Source: Anisus vortex (lineage: Eukaryota > Mollusca > Gastropoda > Planorbidae). Taken from it: a stretch of DNA of 64,000 nt. Positions within the stretch are counted from its first letter, which is position 1. Each line of letters starts with the position of its first letter. The DNA lies in the NCBI GenBank assembly GCA_949126835.1, contig OX421495.1:22788533-22852532 (forward strand), written 5' to 3'. The position numbers and the translations under genes were made by a program. The notes beneath the pieces were generated by a model, which saw only the letters and a program-made list of their open reading frames with translations, was not told the DNA's origin and searched no databases. Shown piece by piece: positions 1-11,012 of this stretch.

Positions 1-472
1 TAAAAGTAGCATCAGGGTCGTATTTAACGCCTTTACTACCAATAAACTTAATAAACGAACCTTTTCCCTCGCAGCGTTCATCAGCGATCATTTTGACAGA
101 GCAGGTAAGAAAGAAGATCACCGATTAGGTCAAGAAACGTTAAGTATTTTGCATAATTTTAGATTGTATCCTTGACGTATCTGGTATATAGCAGACGAGC
201 TTATTGCGCTACGTTAAAATGGTAATAAATGAAGTGAGTATGGAATAGTTGTCCATCCGCTTCACTGTGACAAAAGGGTACAAGCTCAGCGAAACTTTCC
301 CGAAGATCTAAATTAAGTATCTTCAAACTAAATGGTTGGATTTGCAACTTGCCGAAAGAAATAATTTTGTGTAAATGTTCTAAAAAAAAAACTTAGCTGA
401 AAGAAAATCGCTAAAAGTATATTTGTAAATGTTCAATATTGTAGCCATAAATTGTAATGGCGGATTCATGAG
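1..472. other. AT-rich intergenic DNA, no feature seen
   Basis: No long open frame, repeat array or RNA gene is visible. The composition is AT-rich and unremarkable. Confidence 0.6.
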
Positions 473-500
473 GTATTCATCATTGGAAATACTTATAATA

Positions 501-568
501 AATATGAGACTTATATAGCGCATATCCCGTTCCTGTTGGGAACAGTTCTATGCGCTGCTGTAAACATA
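501..568 (-). mobile_element. LINE 3'-tail fragment inside a 28-bp direct repeat
   Basis: On the minus strand this 68-bp piece reads like the 3' end of the LINE at 48627-49745; both share GAACTGTTCCCAAC followed by GGGATATGCGCTATA. It sits between two 28-bp direct repeats (473-500 and 569-596) that differ at one base. That is what a severely 5'-truncated LINE with its target-site duplication would look like. The family assignment rests on similarity to the second copy in this window. Confidence 0.6.
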
Positions 569-654
569 GTATTCATCATTGGAGATACTTATAATATAAA
601 GTTGATTGCAAAATTAATAAGTATTCCCGTCGGACAAATTTTATTCATAGTGCA

Positions 655-855
655 TGTGAACCAGCGTTGCCACGGCATACTAGTAGATTATGTGGCCAAC
701 ACAATGCCCAGCTGTCTATACCTTTCACATCATACCTGGGTAGACTAGGGGACATCCTCCAGAAGGCAGCAAACCCTAGACTTCGCCAGGATTCGAACCC
801 AGGACCTTTGGGTACGACAGTCGAACGCGCTGCCGCTCGGCCGCCGTATCCCATC
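655..855 (-). mobile_element. tRNA-derived SINE, near full length
   Basis: Read on the minus strand, the right end is a tRNA-like head with an A-box-like GGCCGAGCGGCAG and a B-box GGGTTCGAATCC (around 790-803). A body follows with GGAGGATGTCCC and the conserved core TTGGCCACA...CTAGTATGCCGTGGC. The same head and core recur at 19125, 19372, 46755 and 57100, and the core alone at 11770. Pol III promoter boxes imply transcription from right to left. It is not a functional tRNA gene because there is no acceptor-stem pairing. Confidence 0.8.
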
Positions 856-1104
856 TAGTGGAATTACTATCAATTTCATTAAAAAAAAAACAATCACCAT
901 AACCAAACACTAGTCGAATATCGGCAACTCTAGGTCTAAGAGAACGCGAGGCCAATCAAAACTGAGGTGCGTGTCAAAATTGGCTCGCGGGTCATAGTTT
1001 GCCTACCCGTGCATGAATTTAATGCATATATACGCATACGTTACTGTAATTAGATGAGAGTCGATGACCAATACCGGCCTTCTAATATTAGACTGTACTT
1101 TTAC

Positions 1105-1185
1105 TTAACCCTTCCCGTACCGACCTACTTCTATCTATGCTGCCTTCAGTTCCGCTATATACGCGCCCGGGACTGTAAGGGTTAA
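1105..1185. mobile_element. 81-bp TTAA-ended mini-element, copy 1
   Basis: The unit begins TTAACCCTTCCCGTACCG and ends ACTGTAAGGGTTAA, so its ends are inverted repeats (TTAACCCTT/AAGGGTTAA). It is identical by eye over 81 bp to the copy at 1349-1429. If the outer TTAA is a target duplication, this resembles a very short piggyBac-type MITE. That class assignment is inference. Confidence 0.65.
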
Positions 1186-1348
1186 CTGACTAGATGAGAT
1201 CTTTCCGGACAGTTGAGGGTTAACGGACTATCAATGGGAAATGGTGGAGGGGGGGGGATGGGGAGGCGCAAAGTTTATTCGACCGCCTAGAGCAGCAAAA
1301 AAAAAAGATTCTACGCCACTTCACAAATAATTTTTCACCAATAAAATA

Positions 1349-1429
1349 TTAACCCTTCCCGTACCGACCTACTTCTATCTATGCTGCCTTCAGTTCCGCT
1401 ATATACGCGCCCGGGACTGTAAGGGTTAA
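1349..1429. mobile_element. 81-bp TTAA-ended mini-element, copy 2
   Basis: Same sequence, length and orientation as 1105-1185, with different flanking DNA on both sides. The 163 bp between the copies contains another GAGGGTTAAC half-end near 1217, so a third, broken copy may be present. Confidence 0.65.
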
Positions 1430-1779
1430 AACAATAAGTAAACGTCTTAGACGCTGAGAGTTATATAATGCCTTCATATATTTCTTGGTATTATAATGTT
1501 GTGTTTGTTCCATACTCCAGATGTCCTGACTGCTACTCGGCAGCATTACGTAATCTTGGCGAAGTTTCTACCCCATCGCCAGGGGGGGGGGGGGGGGTCA
1601 CCCACCACACACACACACACGTCACCGGGTCAAATGTGTTCGTGCAGTGGTCGGTGTTATCGACAGCCTTATCAACACTTATCCCTGGACATTGACTGAT
1701 GCTTCACACGCGCAGAGCCACTCACAGACACACAGTCAGAGATTAAGAGGTTGGCCTCTCTTGGATACATAAATACAGA
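1430..1779. other. Intergenic, with a poly(G) run and a CA repeat
   Basis: Holds a G run of about 16 (near 1582-1597) followed directly by a CA repeat (near 1606-1620). No gene-like content. Confidence 0.5.
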
Positions 1780-2051
1780 TTCACGGGAATATTTTTCTCT
1801 CTTTCTTAAACTGTCTTTCGGTTTCTTTCCCTAGTTCTCTTCCATTCTTTTTTCTCCCTCTCTCTTTCTCTCTATCATTAGCAATTTTCTCTTTTCATTT
1901 TCTCTCTTTAACTATCACTTTCTTTCTTTCATTCTCATTATTTTGTTGTATCTCTATCTTTGATTAGTTAACATTTTCTACCTTTTTTCTGTTTCTCTTT
2001 CTCTCTCTCCCAATTATCCCCTCCCTCTACCCTTGCATTTTTCATTTTCGT

Positions 2052-2100
<49 letters not shown>

Positions 2101-2445
2101 TCTAAACATCATTCTTCTCTTCGTCAAGCTAATTATTTATCACTAGTTTTTATTTACTCTCTCTGTCTCCCATTTTCTTCTCTCTATCTTACATTCTTAT
2201 ACTTTCTTCTCTTTATCTTACATTCTTATTCTTTCTTCTCTTTATCTTACATTCTTATACTTTCTTCTCTCTATCTTACATTCTTATACTTTCTTCTCTC
2301 TATCTTACATTCTTATTCTTTCTCCTACCGATTTGTTCTTTCTCTTACTTTTGATTTCTCTCCACTTTCTTTCTCAATCTCTTTCTCTCATTCTCTCTAT
2401 TTCTCTTTATCTTCACTCACCCCATCTCTGTTTCTCTCATCTCAC
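1780..2445. repeat. Pyrimidine-rich tract with a (CT)n microsatellite
   Basis: Nearly pure pyrimidine on the plus strand, with a clean (CT)n run at about 2057-2096 and the 29-bp minisatellite annotated below inside it. Confidence 0.85.
2171..2325. repeat. 29-bp minisatellite, about 5 copies
   Basis: The word ACATTCTTAT recurs every 29 bp starting at 2191, with TTCTTCTCT[C/T]TATCTT between. The copies differ by only one or two bases. Confidence 0.85.
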
Positions 2446-3517
2446 AGATAAACATCTGCTCATCACTTACCTCCCCCCCCCCCCCACCTAACAATTACAC
2501 AACACTGGGCACTAAAAACTTTTTGCTAAAACTCCCAACGTTGTTAAATTGCTAATCAATCACCCCCCGCCACTTCCCACCCCCCACAGAAAGACGATTT
2601 AAATCGCCGCCATCTTCTTTTAACTTAAAAGCACATGGCCATTGAACTAGTCCTTAAGGACGCTCGAACTAAAAGAATTGACTTCGCCACCCCCACCACA
2701 TCAGTGGCTCCAGTCTCCCCCCCCCCCCCACCTCCACCAATGCGACCATCAATGTGAGTGAGTACTAAGTTAATTAATGTTCTCAAACAATTTACTATCG
2801 ATATTGTAACCGATCAACTCCACGATATGGTTAATTAAGCTGGAAGGAGAAAGAGAAAAGAAATCTCTCGTGCGTGTGTGTGAGTGTGTGTGCAGTTACC
2901 TCTCTTTGTGACCTTCGTATTCTGCGGCGCGCGCGGGGGTCATTTTTCCTAGCACGTGCTTGCCTCGAGTCTTATCTATTGGTTGAAAAGAGGGGAAAAA
3001 AAAAGGGGGGGGGGAGGTGGGTTATCTTAGCGTTTAAGTGATAGATGGTTGTTTTTCTTTGACAGGAAAATTGTTTGCGGCCCATTGACAAGTCATGCCT
3101 TTATGCCTGAGATTGTCCTATCTGTTAGTAAAGGCAGAGTTCATATAAATTACTCAACTTTTCTCTTCTTATAGTTCATCTCTTTTTCTTTTAATGCAGT
3201 TTTCAAGACAATAAAATTTGAATCTACACAGTTTATTTCTTTCATAAATTTTAATGTGAGAAAACACGATATTATATAAACTATAGACACTATAACAAAT
3301 GCCAGGGATTTAAAAACAGAGAGAGTGGGGTGGGAGGTTGAGAACCTAATTTGTAATTATGCAATTGGGGTGGGAGTTATCGATAACAATGAACGGGGCG
3401 CAACTGGGAAGCGGGGAAGGGGGGGGGTTGAAATATGTGGATGGTTCCTTGCACACCTGGGGAATCCTAAGTACTTGAGATTTGACATCCGAGCTTGTTG
3501 TGTGTCGTTAAAAGTTA

Positions 3518-3564
<47 letters not shown>

Positions 3565-3898
3565 CTCTCTCTCATTACGCTTTCTCTCGCTCTCAATTGA
3601 AAAACGTCAAAGATTTTTACGTTCAAGTTTTCTTTATTTGGATACCGCTTATGGCGCCACAGCACAAAACGCCTTTTGTCCAAGTAGCGTGCCTGTCAAC
3701 TCACATGTTGTTAGATTTAGTCGGCGATGTATTCCAAAAAACGACAATGTAAATATTAACGAATAAATTAAATGGAGATTCTAAAAGGATGTGACATGGA
3801 GTTAGTTGCCCGTGGATTTTCTTTAACGCTGTCAATCTAACTTTTGTTTATCGCTGTGCAGTCTGCTGTTTTATTATATTTTAGGTTATACTCTATAT
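2446..3898. other. Intergenic with simple repeats
   Basis: Contains C runs (2472-2485, 2717-2730), a small CpG-rich patch near 2925-2940 and a (CT)n run at about 3521-3575. A YY1-like word AAGATGGCGGC lies on the minus strand at 2606-2616. Open frames through the CT run are compositional. No gene is supported. Confidence 0.6.
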
Positions 3899-4107
3899 CA
3901 CGGGTCGGCAACCTACGGCACGCGTGCCACACTTGGCACGCAGAGCGATTTTCAATGGCACACGGAAGACCCCTTAACAGGCAAAACTAAGTCTCTTCTA
4001 CGTGGAATATTGAGTGCTATAGCAGGATGACTTTTATGATGTTGGCACGCTGAATGAATTAGGAATCCTACTTTGGCACAGTATGTTTAAAAGGTTGCCG
4101 ACCCGTG
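3899..4107. mobile_element. hAT-type MITE (GGTCGGCAACC family), complete
   Basis: Perfect 16-bp terminal inverted repeats, CACGGGTCGGCAACCT and its complement, bound a 209-bp element. The flanking 8-mers CTCTATAT (3891-3898) and CACTATAT (4108-4115) match at 7 of 8 positions, consistent with an 8-bp hAT target duplication. Inside are the family words TTGGCACG, GAGCGATTTTCAATGGC and GCTGAATGAATTAG, shared with copies at 28728, 50266 and 51816. There is no coding capacity. Confidence 0.85.
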
Positions 4108-5863
4108 CACTATATGACGTTAATTGTTTCGTATTTTTTTCTTATCTCGTTTTTTTTAAATATACACAACTTTTTGAATGGACACAAACTGTTCACGGGT
4201 CAACAAGTAATCGCTCTGGCCCCTTGACTGACAGAGAAAACAACCCACCCACCCAACAACAGAAAACAGTTTTCTCTCCCCCCCCTTCCCCCCCCCCCCC
4301 CCCGCGCGGTTTAATGTTATATTAACGCCCTTCAAGATAAAAAAAAACCAAAGAACTTGACCCCTCCCGCCCTCCCCGGACCTCTACTCCTTCCCCTTCT
4401 TTCCGTCTCTGATTCCCTTGTCTACGGAACTTGTCAATACTGACTTGCTGAGGTCGATGTTTTCTTTCACCCTTAACATCCCATGTTAGAGTAATTGCGT
4501 CCTACAAGACATCGACTCCTGGCAATGATTCCAGAAATTAATCTTTAAGAGATTAGTTTTTTTTTTCTCTCTCTTTCTTTCTTCTTTCTTCTTTTTCATT
4601 CTTTAGTTGGAAACTCTAGTGCCGGAGAATTTCCAACGCTCCGTTTATTTGCAAGTCTGGGTAATTGGCAATGGCAGTCTTGGCGATTTTATTAATGGCA
4701 CCGATGCGTTTTTTTTTCTTCAAACACCTCAAAGATGAATTGTGAAGTGTTTGATAATACCATTCACATTATGTGACTTGGTGTTGCCACTTTAATCCCA
4801 GGGTGTACTTATAGAATATACTTCTATCTACACTAAGGATCAGGCGTAAACCACCACGGACGAATGGCTCCTTTTTTTTCTTTTTTGTAGACTACACTAG
4901 AAACTTCCGTCCAGTCTACTAAACTACAATAAGTCCCATAGACACCATCCCCATCCCCTCCCATACAACCACAATACTCTATCCATCCCCCCTCCTTGAT
5001 TCAGTAAACAAACAAAAAAAAAAAAAACAGCAACAACTAAACTAGAATCGTTAGTCGCCCATAACATAATAAACCTTCACGAATTGCCCCACTCCCCTGC
5101 CCACCCACTATAGATCCAACCACTTTCTGTATACAAGAGTTTAAGTAGGGCCTACAGATCGTCTCAAGTCGAGGTACGTACTCAATAAGTCAACCAGACA
5201 AATGAAATTATTTGGTAGATATCCAAGAACACATATAACATGATTCTACTCCCATCTTATCATTTTAAAAACACACACACACTTCACTCTAATCAATAGT
5301 TCTATCTAGCCTTTATTAAAACAACAACAAAAAAACAACAACATTCTGTCGTTTGATCGGACAGAACCCCCCCCCTCCTCCCTCCATCCCTCTCCGCCAC
5401 CTATATCCACAGATGCGGGGAAATTCGTAATCAGAGAAATGCTAATATCCGAGTTACGACAAGACGGGGGCGCGCGGAAACGAGACCAGGAAGCCATAAC
5501 TCTCCGGAGATCGTCTGTCTTTCTTTACACCATGTCTGACTCAAGCGTATCTCTTCAGACGCTTCTCCGCTGAGGACTTCGCACGACCCCCAGGGGGAAA
5601 TGATTGTTAACCGAATTGAAACGAATGCTTTCATAACGATGGGGAAGTATTGAGGATATAAAACAACAAAAAATAACCAGAAAGATGGAAAAGAAAGAAA
5701 ACCATCTCGCAGACGTGGGCCTGGCGTACCACGTGATCCTCTCTGAAACCAATATTAACTTTGGCTTTAGGAAACTGACCTCCATAAAAGTCTTTAGATT
5801 ATACGGCCGTCTAGCAGACGACAGAGGTTGTTGACGATTACGCCCACAAAAAAAAAAAAAAAC
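4108..5863. other. Intergenic, no supported gene
   Basis: Mixed AT-rich DNA with a C run near 4281-4303 and several poly(A) or poly(T) stretches. From about 5450 to 5830 the sequence is richer in CpG (GGGGGCGCGCGG near 5465). That patch precedes the exon candidate at 5864 and could be its promoter; this is inference only. Confidence 0.45.
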
Positions 5864-5903
5864 ATGGCCGACCCAGCAGAAGATGATATCGCTTCGACAA
5901 ATT
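5864..5903 (+). other. Weak candidate first coding exon
   Basis: An ATG with G at +4 opens a short acidic peptide (MADPAEDDIASTN). It is followed after 40 nt by GTGAGG, a fair splice-donor consensus. The CpG-richer stretch lies just upstream and AT-rich, intron-like sequence lies downstream. No protein family is recognised and I could not identify the next exon. It could well be chance. Confidence 0.2.
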
Positions 5904-6534
5904 GTGAGGAATTATATTTGGAAAATGTGTTTTTCTGTCTCTGAAACATTTTTATTTTTATGAAATCAAAAGCTAAAAAAAATATTTGTTGCTTTTGTGT
6001 TAGGTTTGGTTATTAGTTTTAGATTTAAGAAAACGCTTATGGTCCAATTAATTAATATGTGTTAATTTAATTGTCAGAATACATGTAAGTTAATTATGTG
6101 AGTATTCATTATACCTAGACCTCAAGCACAAAACAAACAAAAAACAAACTAAAAACATTGACTTGCCCTAATGAGGTTACTTTCTTTATAATAGCCAACT
6201 CGAAACCTTTTTTTGTGTGTGTGTGTGTGTGCACCCCGAACTGGTCCACCGCGCGCCTTCAAGTGTGCGCGTACCTCCTGGCTGAGCACCTCTGATTTAA
6301 GGAAATGGGCACACAATGCAATTTACTGCTCCTTTTCCTTGGTCTTTAGTGGAAAAGAAAGCTAGTTAGTTGTCTTATAGTTCATAATAGTTGGTATAAT
6401 AATAAAATGATCCTATTGAAATGCATTATGCTACATATTTATACTAGTGTTTATTATAACGTATTGCCAAGAAAGCGTTCAGCATTAATTATTCATTATT
6501 TTACATTAACAACATTCATTCGGGATAAATGTAT

Positions 6535-6812
6535 ACATCTTCTCTCTCTTTCTTTCTCTCTATCTCTTTTTCTCAGTCTGTCTCTTTGTGTCCATATTTT
6601 TTCTTTCTTGCTCTCCCTTTCTCCCTCTCTCTCTTTATCTCTCTCTCTCTCTATCAGTGTCTCTGTAATTCTTTCACCTTTTCTTCTCTCCAATTCCCTC
6701 TCGCTTTCATACTCTCTGTCTCCCTCTCTACATCCCTCTCTCTCTCTGTTTTTCTCTCCCTTATTTTTGCCCTTCTCCTTTTATCTTTCTCTCTCTCTCT
6801 ACACCCAACTCT
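6535..6812. repeat. (CT)n-rich pyrimidine tract
   Basis: Dominated by CTCTCT with scattered interruptions. Serine/leucine-rich frames on plus and Arg/Glu-rich frames on minus are the expected translations of CT/GA repeats, not proteins. Confidence 0.9.
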
Positions 6813-8030
6813 AGTTCTTCCTTAACTCCCTTAAGACTAAGATATTTATCTCTACTCCCCCCCCCTCACCTGCCCCCTTTCCTGCACTTTTGATTATTGT
6901 TTTAAAACATAGCTGGATCGATCCTCTTTAAAGCTTCCCCCCCTTTCCCCCCACACAGACACACTTCTAGCCCCTCCCCTTCCTAACCCACAAAACAACA
7001 CTCCCCCCCCCCCTCTCTATTTTATGATCGGCTTTGACGTTGGGGAAAAAAGGGGGTGGGGGTAGTTTCGTCTTGTTCATACAATCAGCTAGGAACAGTT
7101 TTCTTTAGAAAAGATTTCCTCGGGGGTTTCTTAAATTCTGACGTTTCGTCTGCCATCGAAGAAAAGCTCCCCCACCCACTTCCCTCCTTATCCCACGCGC
7201 GCGCAGAATCTACGTCTGCTGCCGGATCCTAATGTGTCTTTTATTCAACTTCAAACGTTGTACGGATCTGTAGTTCAGATTTTATTTTTTTAGTTTTGTT
7301 ACATAGTCATTTAAATCTAGTTGCGACCAGATTCAAAATGAAGATGTAAAATAAAAGAAAAAAAAAGTCAAAGAAGTTTATTAAAGAATTATATGATCAT
7401 AGAATCGAGATATTTCTGTCCGTCTTCAGGATTCTCCAGAGAATTGGACGCAGATAATGGCGACTCTTTCTCCCACTGAGGGTTTTCACCCGACCTGGGA
7501 ATTCAGAAGTTTCTCTTCTTTCAAACTATTTTAATACTCCCAAGTTTTCTTGTCTTTGTGTTTTTATCCCCGTTCATTGAAACATTTTTTTAAAGTCGTT
7601 GCTAAGAAGAAAATGCTTTAATTATGCATAGAATTTTATAAGAATTGTATCTTTTCTTTTCTTTCGAGTTTTTGTTTTTTCATTTCTTTTCCCTAATGTA
7701 TAATTCTAGGAGAATTCAAACTATTCGATCGATGGCGACGAGACTGGGTCTAACGTTTCCTGTTTGTTTCGCATCTTTCTCTTATTATAATATTAACTTT
7801 ATGATTTTTTTTTTAAATAGTTGTTTGTTCGTTTTGTAACCTACAAAAGAAAACATCGAGTAGCAAGCATCTTGGCGTTTAAATGGGTTTCCCGAATAAA
7901 CAATGAAGAAAAAACAACAACATAGTATTATTAACAAACCAAAAAGGCAAGACTATACAATTGGAAACTGCTTTACAGGTCTAAGATCTTTAGATAAAAT
8001 AGATCTGACAGGGATACATTTTCTCCTTAT
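6813..8030. other. Intergenic, no feature seen
   Basis: AT-rich with C runs near 6857 and 7003. No repeat unit or coding signal was recognised before the LINE fragment that follows. Confidence 0.5.
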
Positions 8031-8031
8031 G

Positions 8032-8235
8032 GTGAACAGTTTACCTCAGACACTGAGAGAATCTGAGACAAGAGAGTCTTTTAAAAAGAACTTAAAGACA
8101 TTTCTCTTTAGCTAGTGGATGTGTGACCTTACTTATTAATACATTTGCCACTGCAAATCACACCAAGAGCGCACTGAGCATGCTTAATTTAATAACATGG
8201 ATAGAAGCGCTATTTAAAAAAAATGACCATTATGG
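8032..8235 (+). pseudogene. LINE (L2/CR1-like) reverse-transcriptase 3' end
   Basis: The last codons read NSLPQTLRESETRESFKKNL and then a few residues to a stop at 8113-8115. This is the usual C-terminus of CR1/L2-type ORF2 proteins (a LPxxLR...SFK..LK motif). The following 120 bp matches the 3' untranslated region of the minus-strand copy at 32762-33250 (AGCGCACTGxGCA, then ATGGATA[A/G]AAGCGCTAT). It is strongly 5'-truncated. Confidence 0.75.
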
Positions 8236-9592
8236 TAAGATGTAATAAGTGTCTGTTTCGAAGGCGCATCTACAGCGTTAGAGATAAGCGTAAGGCGCAA
8301 TATTATCTTTTGAAGAAGAATGTAAGATTTGACCACCGCTTCCTTTTAAAGAAACGTGCGTAGGTAAATAGAATGTAAGGATAGAATTTGATAACAATGT
8401 GATAAAAGTAAAGTATTCCATTTAGGCCGTTTGGTGCAATATGCTCGAACGTTACTCTGACCATCATATACCATGGCATACAATAGGGATTGTCTAAGGA
8501 GCACAATGCTTGCATTATTGTTAGGTCATAGATGGGGTGAGAAGGGGTGTAAAATACAAACCTATTATATCCGGATAGTTTCGGATGGGGTGTTGCGGCA
8601 ATGGGCTTTGTCCTGTTTATTTATTGATGCTTTAATCTTTGTTTGTAAGCTCTCGCCCCCCCCCCCCCCACGACACACCCTTTCCAATGATTTTTTTAAA
8701 AATTTGATCACTTAAGATTGATACAGTACATTTTAAAGCTTGAAACCGAGTGCACCCGGAAATAAAATTTTAAGAAAATAGTTTTCAAGGTCCGTACAAT
8801 TTCTGTAACATTTCTTATCATTATATAAATTCATCACATCCTATCTTACTTTAAACACATAAACACAGATACAAATGAACACAAATGCGTCATTGTGTTA
8901 AATATATGGTTCATATTGAGAATAACATCAGTACTGAGATTGTTCTGTTTTTCTTTTTTCTACTTCCTTTTTGGATAAGCACCGCCCCTCCCATCCCCCC
9001 AACCCCGTTGCTCACTTGACAGCCTTGCACTTGCCACCAAGAGTTTGAGTCGTCGCCCCTGAGTCTGAGCGGCGCGCCCCGCGTTAATAGAGCCCAGCCG
9101 TTCTACCCGATCGTCAAATGAAAACTTGTTTTTTTTTAATGCTGTTACGGTGATCTGCGAGGCGCCTGTCACGTGACCGTGGGTCATATCTAGCTGACCA
9201 CCAAACCACGTTACGGCGCTGCCCCCACTCTTCACCCTCATGCCGTGAGAGTACGTGGGGGTCGGGTCTTCCCCACTCCCCGTCTTATAATCCGATTGTG
9301 TGTCGCAGTCAATATTTCCACGTCTCACATTAATTTTCTTAATTGACTTCAGGGAATTAAAAAGAAAAATTGTTTTTTTTTCCCTTCCCCCCCCCCCACA
9401 CACACCCTCTCTCCTTCTGATGAGAAAAAGGAAGGGGGGCGCCCCAAGGAGAGGTGGCTGGGGTTTTGGAAGGGGATGACAAGGGGGCGTAAGCGTGTTG
9501 GCGTACAAAAAAAGACTGCCAGAGTTATCTGCGCAGCAGGAGACGTAACCGAGAAGTCGTCGTAAAAAATCTAAAACTAATCATAATACAAG
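8236..9592. other. Intergenic with a GC-richer patch
   Basis: Mostly AT-rich. From about 9000 to 9300 the sequence is richer in CpG and contains a palindromic E-box TCACGTGA near 9169. An open minus-strand frame (8960-9508) has no recognisable domain and runs through low-complexity C and T tracts, so I do not call it. Confidence 0.45.
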
Positions 9593-9603
9593 TGCGCATG
9601 CGC
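9593..9603. promoter_or_regulatory. NRF1-like palindromic site
   Basis: TGCGCATGCGC matches the animal NRF1 consensus, which is usually found near transcription start sites. It lies 19 bp before the strong-context ATG at 9622. A second copy of the palindrome lies at 18832-18841. Confidence 0.35.
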
Positions 9604-9621
9604 GCTATTCCCGATGCCGCC

Positions 9622-9676
9622 ATGGCGCCTGATTTAGTCTTGGAGGCGACGGTTGGGTGCCTGCAGGGGACCAACA
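9622..9676 (+). other. Weak candidate first coding exon
   Basis: The ATG sits in an ideal vertebrate-style Kozak context, GCCGCCATGG (9616-9625). Eighteen codons (MAPDLVLEATVGCLQGTN) lead to GTAAAT at 9677, a plausible donor. The upstream NRF1-like site and CpG-richer DNA fit a promoter. No family is recognised and no downstream exon was identified. Confidence 0.25.
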
Positions 9677-9699
9677 GTAAATTTTGTAAATTTTTTTTT

Positions 9700-10950
9700 T
9701 TTTTTGCTTTCATACGTGACCACTTCTTTACGCCAAATACGTCATCACCCCCCCCCCTTTTTTATAGTTTAATGGTATTATTTTTTTTTTCTAATGCGAT
9801 ATTGTGTTGACCTTGAAATCCTTGTCCATATGTCCACCAGACGGCCTGGTACCCACCCACCCCCTCCTAAAAAAAACCACCCTTAGCAAATGTACTGAAA
9901 TTGCAAAGAAAGACGCGGTATGCAAGTAGAGGTGCTGATTGCTCTTGTCGTAATACCCTGCCGCCCGTCTGCACCACATCGGCCTATTGTTCTTTTGTTG
10001 CTGTTTTTTTTTTCTTATTTCGACTGAACATTTTGACAAAACAAAAGTTGTAACAGAAAGAGATATCTGTAACAAAAAAAAAAAAAAAACACACGCACAC
10101 ACAATCGTTGTCATGGAAACTAGAACGGCGTTTAACAACATTTCAATTCTTGTGAATTCTACTGGAAAAAATTTAAACTGTTTATTTAAAAAAAATATAT
10201 TGTTTTCTGTCTCTTTAATGTCATAGATGTGATGGCATATGGAATTTCAAGGGCTCATTGCCTCACAGTGTGTGTGTAAGTGTTTGTGTGTGTGTGGATA
10301 TGAGTGTCTGTGTAAATTGATGAGCCGCGTTGAATGCGTTGAATTATTAACACTAATTTTCGTCAATTGGATGTTATTAGACAAAGCATAGTCTCCAGTG
10401 ACAAAACACACACACACACGCACACACACAACCACAGACACACACACAAAGAGGGATACACGAAAAAAAAAAGTGCAGTCGAAATAATAAACGTTTTCAA
10501 ACATTGGCGAATTTCAGACCTGAACTTTTGATTGCCATCGACTTGTTCACGGGAAAAGTTCAAATCTCGCTGGACGTGGCTTGTTATTGTGTGACGACAC
10601 AAACCGAACAGTCTTAGTGTGACATTACATGTTTTTTTTTAAATCATCTTTGTGTGTCTGTGTGTGTGAATCTGTGTGTGTATGTGTCTAAGTGTATTTG
10701 TTTGTGTATATTTGATGACATTTGAAAGATTGCAACCGTGTGTATAATTCCCTGGATTCTAAGCGCCGGAAGCGTGTCCAGGGCGTGGCAATGCAGTCCA
10801 ATGGCGACAAAATGTGCCATCTATAATTAATTATTTACCCAACATGCAAAGCGTGAACCTTATACAGTCCTTTGATTTTGTATTCTTTCGACCTTTTTTT
10901 TTTACCAGATTGTATCTAACATTTGGTATCTTACAACAACAAAAATGTGT
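9700..10950. other. Intergenic with CA/TG microsatellites
   Basis: TG or CA tracts lie at about 10268-10295, 10405-10448 and 10650-10710. GTTGTCATGGAAAC (10107-10120) is close to an RFX X-box. No gene content. Confidence 0.5.
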
Positions 10951-10953
10951 TAT

Positions 10954-11012
10954 GCCAGGCTCCACCATGTTAGCCAGGCTCCACCATGTTAGCCAGGCTC
11001 CACCATGTTAGC
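10954..11012. repeat. 19-bp tandem repeat, 3 copies
   Basis: CCAGGCTCCACCATGTTAG is repeated three times head to tail. Confidence 0.9.

Noticed and set aside
780..852. tRNA gene on the minus strand
   Set aside because: It has A- and B-box-like words but no cloverleaf pairing, and it recurs with the same 3' body elsewhere. It is a SINE head.
1105..1429. Telomere-like TTAACCC words
   Set aside because: They are not tandem TTAGGG repeats. They are the ends of an 81-bp element.
6407..6825. Ser/Leu-rich and Arg/Glu-rich frames
   Set aside because: CT/GA microsatellite translation.
8960..9508. 182-codon minus-strand frame
   Set aside because: It crosses C and T runs and shows no domain or conserved pattern. 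It is probably a chance frame in GC-richer DNA.
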